From assembly GCF_014656195.1 (NCBI RefSeq), contig NZ_BNBY01000002.1:1-32320 (forward strand): a DNA stretch of 32,320 nt, given 5' to 3'. Positions 1-7,510 of the stretch are shown here, piece by piece. The notes below the pieces were generated by a model, which was not told the DNA's origin, ran no database searches, and was given only the letters and a program-made list of their open reading frames with translations. Positions within the stretch are counted from its first letter, which is position 1; each line of letters opens with the position of its first letter. Position numbers and translations under genes: made by a program. This DNA is from Kitasatospora xanthocidica (GTDB lineage Bacteria > Actinomycetota > Actinomycetes > Streptomycetales > Streptomycetaceae).

Positions 1-22
1 TGTACGGGGACCGACCCGCCAC

Positions 23-63
23 ATGCAAATCGCCCCCGCCCGGACTCCCGGGCAGGGGCGATT
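23..63 (-). terminator. Intrinsic-type terminator of the DUF6421-SDR-lyase operon
   Basis: A stem of 16 positions with one mismatch (28-43 pairing with 48-63) and a 4-nt loop lies just past the stop of the lyase gene. Read on the minus strand it is followed by TTTGCATG, a short T-rich tail. Position and shape fit the end of the operon. Confidence 0.75.
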
Positions 64-79
64 CGTTGTTCGGGCACCG

Positions 80-1156
80 TCAGGCGCGGCCCATCTCCTC
101 GACGATGGCCGCCGCGAAGGCGTCGATGTCGGCCTCCGTGGTGTCGAAGGCGCACATCCAGCGCACCTCACCGGTGTGCTCGTTCCAGAAGTAGAAGCGG
201 TAACGCTTCTGCAGCCGCTCGCTCACGTCGCGCGGGAGGATCGCGAAGACCGCGTTCGCCTGGACCGGACGGACGATCTCGACGCCGTCGATGTTCCGGA
301 CCGCGGCCTCCAGGCGGCTGGCCATCGCGTTGGCGTGGCCGGCGTTGCGCAGGTAGAGGTCGCCGGAGAGCAGGGCCTCGAACTGGACCGAGACGAACCG
401 CATCTTCGAGGCCAGCTGCATCGAGGTCTTGCGCAGGTACTTGATGTTGCGCACCCGCTCCGGGTTGAGCACCACCACGACCTCGCCGAACAGCAGGCCG
501 TTCTTCGTGCCGCCGAAGGACAGCACGTCCACACCGACGTCGGTGGTGAAGGCGCGCAGCGGCTGGCCGAGCGAGGCGGCGGCGTTGGCCAGGCGGGAGC
601 CGTCGACGTGGACGAGCATGCCCAGCTCGTGGGCGTGCTCGGTGATCGCGCGGATCTCGTCGGCGGTGTAGAGGGTGCCGAGCTCGGTGCTCTGGGTGAT
701 CGAGACCGCGAGCGGCTGCGCGCGGTGCTCGTCGCCGTAGCCCCAGGCCTGCTGGTCGAGCAGCTCGGGGGTGAGCTTGCCGTCCGGGGTGGGGACGGTG
801 AGCAGCTTGATGCCGCCCATCTTCTCCGGGGCGCCGCCCTCGTCCACGTGGATGTGGGCGGTCTCGGCGCAGACCACGGCGCCCCAGCGCGGGAGCAGCG
901 ACTGGAGGGCGACCACGTTGGCGCCGGTCCCGTTGAAGACGGGGTACGCCTCGGCCTTGTCGCCGAAGTGGCGGCGGAAGACGTCCTGCAGGTGGTTCGT
1001 GTAGTCGTCCTCGCCGTACGCGATCTGGTGGCCGCCGTTGGCGAGCGCGATCGCGGCGAGGACCTCCGGGTGCACGCCGGCGTAGTTGTCGCTGGCGAAG
1101 CCGCGGACGGCGGGGTCGTGCCGCCGTACCGCGTCCGTACGGGTGAGGTCGGTCAT
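80..1156 (-). CDS. Threonine aldolase / beta-eliminating lyase family protein
   Basis: PLP-dependent fold-type I enzyme of the low-specificity threonine aldolase family (358 aa), expected to cleave a beta-hydroxy amino acid to glycine plus an aldehyde, or to act as a related beta-lyase, in the cytosol. Visible family marks: the N-terminal FASDNYAGVHP, the HIHVDEGGAPE segment near residue 101, DGSRLANAA near 185, and SFGGTKNG, whose lysine near residue 218 should bind PLP. Its FASDNYAGVHP differs from the FRSDTVT of typical LtaE enzymes, so the substrate may differ. I chose the ATG at 1156 because it overlaps the SDR stop as ATGA; another start 15 nt upstream is open but lies inside the SDR gene. 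Last gene of a coupled three-gene operon. Confidence 0.88.
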   Translation of the reverse strand: MTDLTRTDAVRRHDPAVRGFASDNYAGVHPEVLAAIALANGGHQIAYGEDDYTNHLQDVFRRHFGDKAEAYPVFNGTGANVVALQSLLPRWGAVVCAETAHIHVDEGGAPEKMGGIKLLTVPTPDGKLTPELLDQQAWGYGDEHRAQPLAVSITQSTELGTLYTADEIRAITEHAHELGMLVHVDGSRLANAAASLGQPLRAFTTDVGVDVLSFGGTKNGLLFGEVVVVLNPERVRNIKYLRKTSMQLASKMRFVSVQFEALLSGDLYLRNAGHANAMASRLEAAVRNIDGVEIVRPVQANAVFAILPRDVSERLQKRYRFYFWNEHTGEVRWMCAFDTTEADIDAFAAAIVEEMGRA

Positions 1157-1911
1157 CGGGCTGTCAGCCACAGGTGCTGTCCGTTCAGTTCTGCTGCGGG
1201 GCGGTCCCAGAGGCCCGCCAGGTGATCGGCGAGGTCGGCGGTGTCGGTGAAGCCGGCGAACTTCGCCTCCGGCTTCTCGGCCCGCATTTCAGGGCTGACC
1301 AGCGCCTTGATCACCAGGATCGCAGCCGCCGCGGTGGGCTCGCCGCTCGGGTCGGTGGTCTCCTTCTTGAAGGAGTCGGCCATCGCGAGGGTCCACGCCT
1401 CGGTGGCGGCCTTGGCGGCCGCGTAGGCGGCGCCGCCCGCGGTGGGCTTGTGCGCGGCCGAGGCGGAGATCATCGCGTAGCGGCCGGCCGGGCTGCGGAC
1501 CAGCGCGGGCTGGAAGGCGAGCGAGGTGTGCTGGAGGGTCCGCACGACGGTGTCGTGCAGGAAGTCCCAGTCGTCCAGCCTGCTGTCGAAGAAGGTCTTG
1601 CTGCCGCGCCAGCCGCCGACCAGGTGGAAGAGGCCGTCGACGTGGCCGTGCTCGGACTCCAGGTGGTCGGCCCAGTCGTGGACCTCCTGCGGGTCGAGCA
1701 GGTCGATGACCTGGCCGCTGACCTTGGCTCCGCGCACGGCCACGCGGGTGGCGTCCAGGGCGGACTCCAGGCGCTGGGCGTCGATGTCGGCACCGATCAC
1801 GGTGGCGCCGTCGGCGGCGAGGCGGCGCAGCACCGCGCGGCCGGCCGGGCCGCTGGCTCCGGCGACGGCGATGACCTTGCCGGCCAGCGGGGCGTTGGTG
1901 GAGGTGGTCAC
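1153..1911 (-). CDS. SDR family NAD(P)-dependent oxidoreductase
   Basis: Short-chain dehydrogenase of 252 aa. The Rossmann motif GASGPAG is at residues 18-24, Asp42 at the end of beta-2 (GADIDA) favours NAD(H), and the catalytic pair is Tyr163-x3-Lys167 (YAAAK) with a Ser at 149 or 151. The usual NNAG segment is replaced by HLVGGW near residue 96, as in a subgroup of SDRs. The GTG start at 1911 overlaps the stop of DUF6421 (GTGA), and its own stop overlaps the next ATG, so all three genes should be translated together. Substrate unknown; the neighbouring aldolase-like lyase suggests an aldehyde, ketone or hydroxy compound (inference). Confidence 0.88.
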   Translation of the reverse strand: MTTSTNAPLAGKVIAVAGASGPAGRAVLRRLAADGATVIGADIDAQRLESALDATRVAVRGAKVSGQVIDLLDPQEVHDWADHLESEHGHVDGLFHLVGGWRGSKTFFDSRLDDWDFLHDTVVRTLQHTSLAFQPALVRSPAGRYAMISASAAHKPTAGGAAYAAAKAATEAWTLAMADSFKKETTDPSGEPTAAAAILVIKALVSPEMRAEKPEAKFAGFTDTADLADHLAGLWDRPAAELNGQHLWLTAR

Positions 1912-3308
1912 GCGGCGACTCCCTGGATGCCGTTACCGGTGATGCCGGTGGTGGAAGCGATGACGCCGCTCAGCTTCTTGTTGAGGGCCTCGTAGAACAT
2001 GCTCAGCGGGAACTCGTCCGGGAGCACGGCGTCGCACAGGGCCTTGTTGAGGGCCTTGCCGTCGGTGATGTCGAGCGGCAGGGCCTCGGGGCCCTTCGCC
2101 CAGGTGGAGGCGGGGTGCGGGGTGAGGTACCGGGAGACCAGCTCGTACGCGGCGATCCAGTGGGCCGGCTTGGGCCGGTCGATGCCGTCGCGGTACAGCT
2201 TCTCGATCTCGCCGCAGAGCGCGTTGGTGACCTGCGGGGCGCGCTCCCAGTCGATGCTGAGGCGGTTGTCGCGCCAGCGCAGCGCGTCGTGCTTGTGCAG
2301 GTAGGCGAAGAGCAGCTGGCCGCCGAGGCCGTCGTAGTTGCGCACGCGGTCACCGCTGACCGGGAAGCGGAACATCCGGTCGAAGAGGATCGCGTACTGG
2401 ACGTCACGGGCGTGCGAGTTGCCCTCGGACTCCAGCTGCACCGCCTCCTTGAAGGTGGTGAGGTCGCAGCGGAGCTCCTCCAGGCCGTACATCCAGAACG
2501 GGCTGCGCTGCTTGATCATGAAGGGGTCGAAGGGCAGGTCGCCGTGGCTGTGGGTGCGGTCGTGGACGAGGTCCCACAGGACGAAGGTCTCCTGCGCGCG
2601 CTGCTGGTCCTGGAGCAGGCCCTCGGCGTCGGCGGGGATCTCCAGGCCGAGCTGCTGGACGGCGCTGGTGGAGACGGCGCGGAAGCGGGCGGCCTCGCGG
2701 TCGCAGAAGATGCCGCCCCAGGTGAATCGTTCCGGCGCCTTGCGCACGGAGACCGTCTCGGGGAAGAGCACGGCGGAGTTGGTGTCGTAACCGGCCGTGA
2801 AGTCCGTGAAGGTGATCGGCACGAACATCGGGTTGTCGAAGCGGGTGCGCTCCAGCTCGGCCAGCCAGTCGGGCCACACGACGCGCAGCAGGACGGCTTC
2901 CAGGTTGCGGTCCGGGTTGCCGTTCTGGGTGTACATCGGGAAGACGACGAGGTGCTCCAGGCCGTCCTCGCGCTGGTCGGCGGGCTGGAACGCCAGCAGC
3001 GAGTCCAGGAAGTCGGGCTCGCGGTAGCCGGTGTCGGCCCACTTGGCGAGGTCCGCGTCGACGGCGGCGAGGTAGGCGGCGTCGTGCGGGAAGTTCGGGG
3101 CGAGCTCCTCGACGGCGGCGCGGACGGTCGCCACCAGCGGGTCGACGGTGTGCCGCTGGACGGCGGCCAGGTCGATCGAGCCGTCCTTGGACTGCAGGGG
3201 GCGCAGCGTCTCGACGGCCTCCTTCAGGCGCAGCCAGGCCGGGTGGCCGGCGAAGGTCGAGACCGGGGCGTCGGCCGCCGCTGCGAGCCTTGGCGAAAGA
3301 TTCTGCAT
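1908..3308 (-). CDS. DUF6421 family protein, possible metalloenzyme
   Basis: A 466-aa soluble protein that I recognise as the actinobacterial DUF6421 family; I know of no assigned function. No signal peptide or membrane segment is seen. One segment stands out: HDRTHSHG at residues 249-256, then EELRCD at 277-282. Read as HDxxH plus a downstream ExxxD, this resembles the zinc site of gluzincin peptidases with the catalytic Glu changed to Asp. That is my inference. It is first in the operon and overlaps the SDR gene by 4 nt. Start is ATG 3308; the ribosome site upstream is weak (GAAGTGAG some distance away). The protein also has acidic and aromatic stretches such as WPDWLAELERTRFDNPMF. Confidence 0.85.
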   Translation of the reverse strand: MQNLSPRLAAAADAPVSTFAGHPAWLRLKEAVETLRPLQSKDGSIDLAAVQRHTVDPLVATVRAAVEELAPNFPHDAAYLAAVDADLAKWADTGYREPDFLDSLLAFQPADQREDGLEHLVVFPMYTQNGNPDRNLEAVLLRVVWPDWLAELERTRFDNPMFVPITFTDFTAGYDTNSAVLFPETVSVRKAPERFTWGGIFCDREAARFRAVSTSAVQQLGLEIPADAEGLLQDQQRAQETFVLWDLVHDRTHSHGDLPFDPFMIKQRSPFWMYGLEELRCDLTTFKEAVQLESEGNSHARDVQYAILFDRMFRFPVSGDRVRNYDGLGGQLLFAYLHKHDALRWRDNRLSIDWERAPQVTNALCGEIEKLYRDGIDRPKPAHWIAAYELVSRYLTPHPASTWAKGPEALPLDITDGKALNKALCDAVLPDEFPLSMFYEALNKKLSGVIASTTGITGNGIQGVAA

Positions 3309-3879
3309 CGTGGACTCACTTCGACAGGAGTTATTTCAACGGGGACACCATAAGTACGAAAGGTTCTCCCGTTCAAGGGGGCCCGGACAGGCAAAGCTGC
3401 GGCGCGGTGCCGCTCCGGCCCGAAAACCTGCGCCGGAGGCCTGTTGTCCGGCATGTGGACGCTGATCTGGATGTTCTGGACAGATGAGCTGCTCTGATGC
3501 GAACCTCCCGGCATGCTCCCGGCGGTGATCACGGTGGCCGCAGGCCACGACAGCCCGTTCCGGGCGCCCTCCCGTCGACACGTCCGCTCCTGCTGTCGCT
3601 GTCGCGCGCACCGTCCGTGCTGCCGCCGTCGCCGCTCTTGTCGCAGCTGTTGTCGCCGCTGCTGTTGACCCGGCCACCGGCCGCTGCCCGGCCGCCGTCG
3701 ACCCGACTGCTGCCGGTCCGGCTCGGGGGGCGCCGCGGACGTAGGCCCGTACGCCGACCATGCCGCGTGTGTTCCGGCGCCGCCACCGGGGGGAAGTGAC
3801 CCGCCGGGACCGGCCCGCCCCGCCGCGCCCTCCCGTCCCGCCTTTCCGTTCCGCCCGGTCCTTCCTCTGGAGCCCCGAG
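3309..3879. other. Divergent intergenic region between DUF6421 and ABC importer operons
   Basis: 571 bp without a gene I can defend. The part near DUF6421 is relatively AT-rich and should hold promoters. A 14-codon Trp-rich reading frame lies at 3453-3497 (plus). From about 3560 to 3720 the DNA is low-complexity, encoding Ser/Gly/Asp-rich sequence on the minus strand, probably by composition alone. The SD-like GGAG at 3869-3872 belongs to the next gene. Confidence 0.5.
3348..3376 (-). promoter_or_regulatory. Candidate promoter of the DUF6421 operon
   Basis: On the minus strand TTGAAC (3376-3371) and TTATGG (3353-3348) are separated by 17 nt, about 40 nt before the DUF6421 start. The -35 is good, the -10 is poor, so this is only a candidate. 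Confidence 0.3.
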
Positions 3880-4767
3880 ATGACTCTCCGCAAGCCGTCC
3901 GTCGTCCTGTCCCTCGCCGCGCTGGTCGCCGCCGCGGGCGCGCTGAGCGCGTGCGCGCCGCAGGACCCGAAGTCCGACGCCGCCTCCGGTGCCTCCGGTA
4001 CGGCCGGCACGGCGGCGGGCTGCGCGCCGGGGGCGCTGGCGACGCGCACCGCCGGGACGCTGACCGTCGGCACCGACAAGCCCGCGTACGACCCCTGGTT
4101 CACCGAGGACAAGCCGGAGAACGGCAAGGGCTTCGAGTCGGCCGTGGCCTACGCGGTGGCGGAGAAGCTGGGCTACCCGAAGTCCAAGGTCAGCTGGGTG
4201 GTCGCGCCCTTCGGCAAGGCCACCGCGCCCGGCGCCAAGGACTTCGACTTCGACATCAACCAGGTGTCCATCAGCGGCGAGCGCAAGCAGGCCGTGGACT
4301 TCTCCTCCGGCTACTACGACGTGCGCCAGGCCGTCATCGCGCTGAAGAACTCCAAGGCGGCGGGCGCGAAGAGCATCGCCGACCTCAAGGACGCCAAGCT
4401 CGGCGCGCAGGTCGGCACCACCAGCCTGGACACCATCACCGGCACCATCAAGCCGAACAGCCAGCCGGCCGTCTTCGACTCCAACGACCTCGCCAAGGCC
4501 GCGCTCAAGAACGGCCAGATCGAGGCCCTGGTGGTGGACCTGCCGACCGCCTTCTACATCACCGGCGCCGAGGTGCCGGAGGCCCAGGTGGTTGGCCAGT
4601 TCGAGGCGTCCGGGCGGGGCGAACAGTTCGGCCTGGTGCTGGACAAGGGCTCCAAGCTGACCGGCTGCGTGACGCAGGCCGTCGACGCGCTGCGCGCGGA
4701 CGGCACGCTGGCGAAGCTGGAGAAGCAGTGGCTCTCCGACGCCGTCTCGGCACCGGTGCTCAAGTGA
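3880..4767 (+). CDS. Polar amino acid ABC transporter substrate-binding lipoprotein
   Basis: Extracellular solute-binding protein, family 3 (295 aa), the ligand-capturing part of a polar amino acid uptake ABC system. The signal peptide ends in a lipobox LSAC with Cys25 as the lipidated residue, so the mature protein is anchored outside the membrane. Family 3 features: GTLTVGTDKPAYDPW near the mature N-terminus, GFESAVAYAVAEKLGY, and DFDINQVSISGERKQAVDF, typical of the domain-1 ligand region. ATG 3880 is preceded by GGAG at 7 nt; longer upstream reading lacks coding character. It overlaps the permease start and heads a three-gene operon. Actual ligand (Glu, Gln, His, cystine or other) cannot be read from sequence. 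Confidence 0.93.
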   Translation: MTLRKPSVVLSLAALVAAAGALSACAPQDPKSDAASGASGTAGTAAGCAPGALATRTAGTLTVGTDKPAYDPWFTEDKPENGKGFESAVAYAVAEKLGYPKSKVSWVVAPFGKATAPGAKDFDFDINQVSISGERKQAVDFSSGYYDVRQAVIALKNSKAAGAKSIADLKDAKLGAQVGTTSLDTITGTIKPNSQPAVFDSNDLAKAALKNGQIEALVVDLPTAFYITGAEVPEAQVVGQFEASGRGEQFGLVLDKGSKLTGCVTQAVDALRADGTLAKLEKQWLSDAVSAPVLK

Positions 4768-5750
4768 GCGCTGACATGAGCCCCGGCGTGGACGGGGAGC
4801 CCGCGGCGGACGGTGCCGCGGGCACGGACAACATCGCGGTCGCGGACGCGGGTCTCGCGAAGGGAACGGGTGCGGCCCTCGCGAAGGGAACGGTCGCGGA
4901 CGACGGCTACCGCCCGTCCGAGCGGCGGCTCGCGCACGAGGCGTACCGGCGCGGTCGGGCCCGCCGTTCGGCGCTGATCGCCGCCGCGTCGACCCTGGCG
5001 ACGGCGGTCGCGCTCTACCTGCTGATCGTCAACTCCCCCGGCTGGGAGGTGACCCGACGGACCTTCTTCAACCTCGACTACGCCCGCCAGGCGCTGCCCG
5101 AGGTGCTGAAGGGACTGCGGCTCAACCTGGAGCTGATGCTGGGCTGCGGGGTGCTGATCATGGTGTTCGGCCTGCTGCTCGCGGTGCTGCGGACGCTGCG
5201 CGGACCGGTGTTCCTGCCGGTGCGACTGCTGGTGACCGCGTACGTGGACTTCTTCCTCGGGCTGCCGATGATCATCTGCCTGCTGGTGATGATCACGGGC
5301 GTGCCGGCGCTGCGGCTGACCGGGGTGACCACCGATCCGCTGCTGCTGGGCGGGGCGGCGCTGGTGCTCACGTACTCGGCGTACGTGTCGGAGGTGTTCC
5401 GCTCCGGCATCGAGTCGGTGCACCCGAGCCAGCGGGCCGCGGCGCGGTCGCTCGGGCTCACCAACGCGCAGGCGATGCGGTACGTGGTGCTGCCGCAGGC
5501 CGTCCGGCGGGTGGTGCCGCCGCTGCTCAACAACCTGGTGAGCCTGCAGAAGGACACCGGGCTGGTCTCGATCGGCGGCGCGATCGACGCGGTGTACGCG
5601 GCGAAGATCATCGCGTCGCGGTCCTTCAACTTCACGCCGTACCTGCTGGCGGGTCTGGTGTTCATCGTGCTGACCGTTCCGCTGACCCGGTTCGCCGACT
5701 GGCTGACCGCGCGGATGAACCGGCGGCAGTTCCAGGGAGGTGCGGTGTGA
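4764..5750 (+). CDS. Amino acid ABC transporter permease
   Basis: Inner-membrane permease of the HisMQ/GlnP type (328 aa). A hydrophilic N-terminal tail of about 65 residues precedes the first membrane segment (SALIAAASTLATAVALYLLI); about five further segments follow. The ATPase-docking EAA loop is visible as GIESVHPSQRAAARSLGL followed by VVLPQAVRRVVPPLLN. Only one permease gene is present, so a homodimer is likely. The GTG at 4764 overlaps the lipoprotein stop (GTGA), matching other overlaps here; an in-frame ATG at 4776 with a weak AAGTGAG site is the alternative. The tail contains a 16-bp duplication (4854-4869 and 4878-4893) giving the repeated LAKGT. Confidence 0.92.
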   Translation: MSADMSPGVDGEPAADGAAGTDNIAVADAGLAKGTGAALAKGTVADDGYRPSERRLAHEAYRRGRARRSALIAAASTLATAVALYLLIVNSPGWEVTRRTFFNLDYARQALPEVLKGLRLNLELMLGCGVLIMVFGLLLAVLRTLRGPVFLPVRLLVTAYVDFFLGLPMIICLLVMITGVPALRLTGVTTDPLLLGGAALVLTYSAYVSEVFRSGIESVHPSQRAAARSLGLTNAQAMRYVVLPQAVRRVVPPLLNNLVSLQKDTGLVSIGGAIDAVYAAKIIASRSFNFTPYLLAGLVFIVLTVPLTRFADWLTARMNRRQFQGGAV

Positions 5751-6502
5751 CCGCGGAGGTGCTCCGGCTGGAGTCGGTGCGCAAGACCTTCGGCGCCCAG
5801 GTGGTGCTGCGCGACGTGGACCTCGCCGTGCCCGAGCACTCGGTGACGGCGCTGATCGGGGCGTCCGGCTCCGGGAAGTCCACGCTGATGCGGTGCGTCA
5901 ACCTGCTGGAGGGCATCGACGACGGCGCGATCTTCCTGGACGGCGAGGAGATCACCGATCCGCGGGCGGACGAGGACGCCGTACGGCGCCGGATCGGCGT
6001 GGTGTTCCAGTCGTACAACCTGTTCCCGCACATGACCGTGCTGGAGAACGTCACGCTCGCACCGCGCCGGGTGCACGGCGTCGCGCGGGCCGAGGCGGAG
6101 GCGCGGGCGCTGGAGCTGCTCGACCGGCTCGGGCTGGCGGCCAAGGCGAAGGAGTACCCGGACCGGCTCTCCGGCGGGCAGCAGCAGCGCGTCGCCATCG
6201 TCCGGGCGCTGGCCACCGGGCCCCGGCTGCTGCTCCTGGACGAGATCACCGCGGCGCTCGACCCGGTGCTGGTCGGGGAGGTGCTCTCGGTGGTGCGGGA
6301 CCTCAAGGAGCAGGGGATGACGATGGTCATCTCCACCCACGAGATGGGCTTCGCGCGCGAGGTCGCCGACCGGGTCTGCTTCCTGGACGACGGGGTGGTG
6401 CTCGAACAGGGGCCGCCGGAGCAGGTGTTCGGCGATCCGCGGGAGGAGCGGACCCGGCGCTTCCTCAGCCGGGTGATGGCCTCGGGACGGCTCCAGGGCT
6501 GA
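5747..6502 (+). CDS. Amino acid ABC transporter ATP-binding protein
   Basis: Cytosolic ATPase of the GlnQ/HisP class (251 aa) that energises the importer encoded just upstream. Walker A GASGSGKST is at 38-46, the signature LSGGQQQR at 141-148, Walker B LLLLDE at 161-166, and the switch His is in STHEM near 198; the Q-loop is VFQSYNLFPH. The GTG start overlaps the permease stop (GTGA) and has GGGAGG 6 nt upstream, so the three proteins are coupled. Full length for the family, all catalytic residues present. Confidence 0.95.
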   Translation: MTAEVLRLESVRKTFGAQVVLRDVDLAVPEHSVTALIGASGSGKSTLMRCVNLLEGIDDGAIFLDGEEITDPRADEDAVRRRIGVVFQSYNLFPHMTVLENVTLAPRRVHGVARAEAEARALELLDRLGLAAKAKEYPDRLSGGQQQRVAIVRALATGPRLLLLDEITAALDPVLVGEVLSVVRDLKEQGMTMVISTHEMGFAREVADRVCFLDDGVVLEQGPPEQVFGDPREERTRRFLSRVMASGRLQG

Positions 6503-6536
6503 GGCCCGACGGCCGACGGCGGTACGCGGCGGCAAC

Positions 6537-6616
6537 GGAAGGCGTCGGGAGGTGCCGGAAGGCGTCGGGAGGTGCCGGAAGGCGTCGGGAGGTGCCGGAA
6601 GGCGTCGGGAGGTGCC
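6537..6616. repeat. Four perfect tandem copies of a 20-bp unit
   Basis: Copies at 6537-6556, 6557-6576, 6577-6596 and 6597-6616 are identical; a further partial GGGAGGTG follows. The array lies 35 bp after the ABC operon stop. Perfect identity suggests a recent slippage expansion. The rest of the 6503-6799 gap holds GC-rich sequence with small inverted repeats. Confidence 0.95.
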
Positions 6617-6764
6617 GGGAGGTGTGCGGCCCGGAGCTTCACAACGACGGTCACCACCGTGCGCCCCCGTACGCGCCCTGGTCGCACCGAGGCGGCGGCG
6701 GTGATCGTGGACGGGACGACCGTCACCGCGGACGGGGGACGGCGGAGGGCGACAGCCGTCCGCC

Positions 6765-6794
6765 GCCTCCCGGTCGCCCGTCGCCCCGGGAGGC
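6765..6794 (+). promoter_or_regulatory. Hairpin sequestering the ribosome binding site of DUF5134
   Basis: GCCTCCCGG (6765-6773) pairs perfectly with CCGGGAGGC (6786-6794) across a 12-nt loop. The second arm contains the GGGAGG Shine-Dalgarno (6788-6793) used by the TTG start at 6800. If formed in the mRNA, the 9-bp stem would hide the ribosome site. Confidence 0.5.
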
Positions 6795-6799
6795 CGCCG

Positions 6800-7357
6800 T
6801 TGCACGGACCGATCCTCGTCACCTGGTTACTCGCCCTGCTCACCGCGGCCGCCGGCGCCTCCTGCCTGGCCCGGCTGCGCCGCTCCCCCGCGCCCTGCGC
6901 ATCGGGCGCGCACCGCCCGCTCGCCCGGGAGTCCGATGCCGCCGAGGCCCTGATGGGACTCGGCATGGCCGCGATGGCCGTCACCGGCGCCACCGTCCCC
7001 GCCGCCGTCTGGGCCGCGCTGTTCGGCCTCCCCGCGGCCGCCTTCCTGCTCGCCGCCGCACACGCCCCGGCCGGCCGGGCCCACCGGCTGCACCACGCGG
7101 TCGGCGCGCTCGCCATGACGTACATGGCCCTCGCGATGGCGGCGCCCCCCGGCCACCAGCACCACCACGCGGCCGGCCTGGGCGACCCGCTGCTGACCGG
7201 CCCCCTGCTCCTCTACTTCGGCGGGTACACCGTCTGGGCCGGCAGCCGCCTGCTGCGCACCCCGGGCGGCACCCTCGCGGTCGGCACCGCCGGCCTGCCC
7301 CAGGCCTGCCGACTCACCATGGGCATCGGCATGTTCGCCATGCTCCTGACCATGTGA
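6800..7357 (+). CDS. DUF5134 domain-containing membrane protein
   Basis: A 185-aa polytopic membrane protein that I recognise as DUF5134, function unknown. About five hydrophobic segments are seen, starting with PILVTWLLALLTAAAGASC and ending with GIGMFAMLLTM. A His-rich stretch GHQHHHAAG sits in a loop near residue 120 and could bind metal (inference). The TTG start at 6800 is chosen because GGGAGG lies 6 nt upstream and the protein then begins with a membrane segment; the longer frame upstream runs through the repeat array and lacks a site. Codon 10 (6827-6829) is TTA, the only in-frame TTA I found in the window's genes, so translation may depend on the bldA tRNA. The M56 protease gene follows after 153 bp. 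Confidence 0.8.
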   Translation: MHGPILVTWLLALLTAAAGASCLARLRRSPAPCASGAHRPLARESDAAEALMGLGMAAMAVTGATVPAAVWAALFGLPAAAFLLAAAHAPAGRAHRLHHAVGALAMTYMALAMAAPPGHQHHHAAGLGDPLLTGPLLLYFGGYTVWAGSRLLRTPGGTLAVGTAGLPQACRLTMGIGMFAMLLTM

Positions 7358-7510
7358 CGACCGCCTGGGCCCGGTTCGCGTGCCAAGCGCCCGCCGCCCG
7401 CGTGGCGTTGGTCACTGGCCGGTCGAAAGCCGTTCCACCGGGCGTCGCCAGCGCATAGGTTGGCGGCGAGCGCGCTGTCGCGTTCCGTGCGTACTCGGGG
7501 AGCCCATGCG

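Noticed and set aside
23..1225. 400-aa plus-strand frame over the aldolase-like gene
   Set aside because: Shadow frame; no motif and it begins inside the terminator hairpin.
2115..3353. 412-aa plus-strand frame over DUF6421
   Set aside because: Compositional shadow of a gene with clear family features on the other strand.
3529..3786. Possible 85-aa Ser/Gly/Asp-rich protein on the minus strand
   Set aside because: Low-complexity repeats of GCC/GTC-type triplets explain it; no ribosome site or recognisable fold, although codon bias is high.
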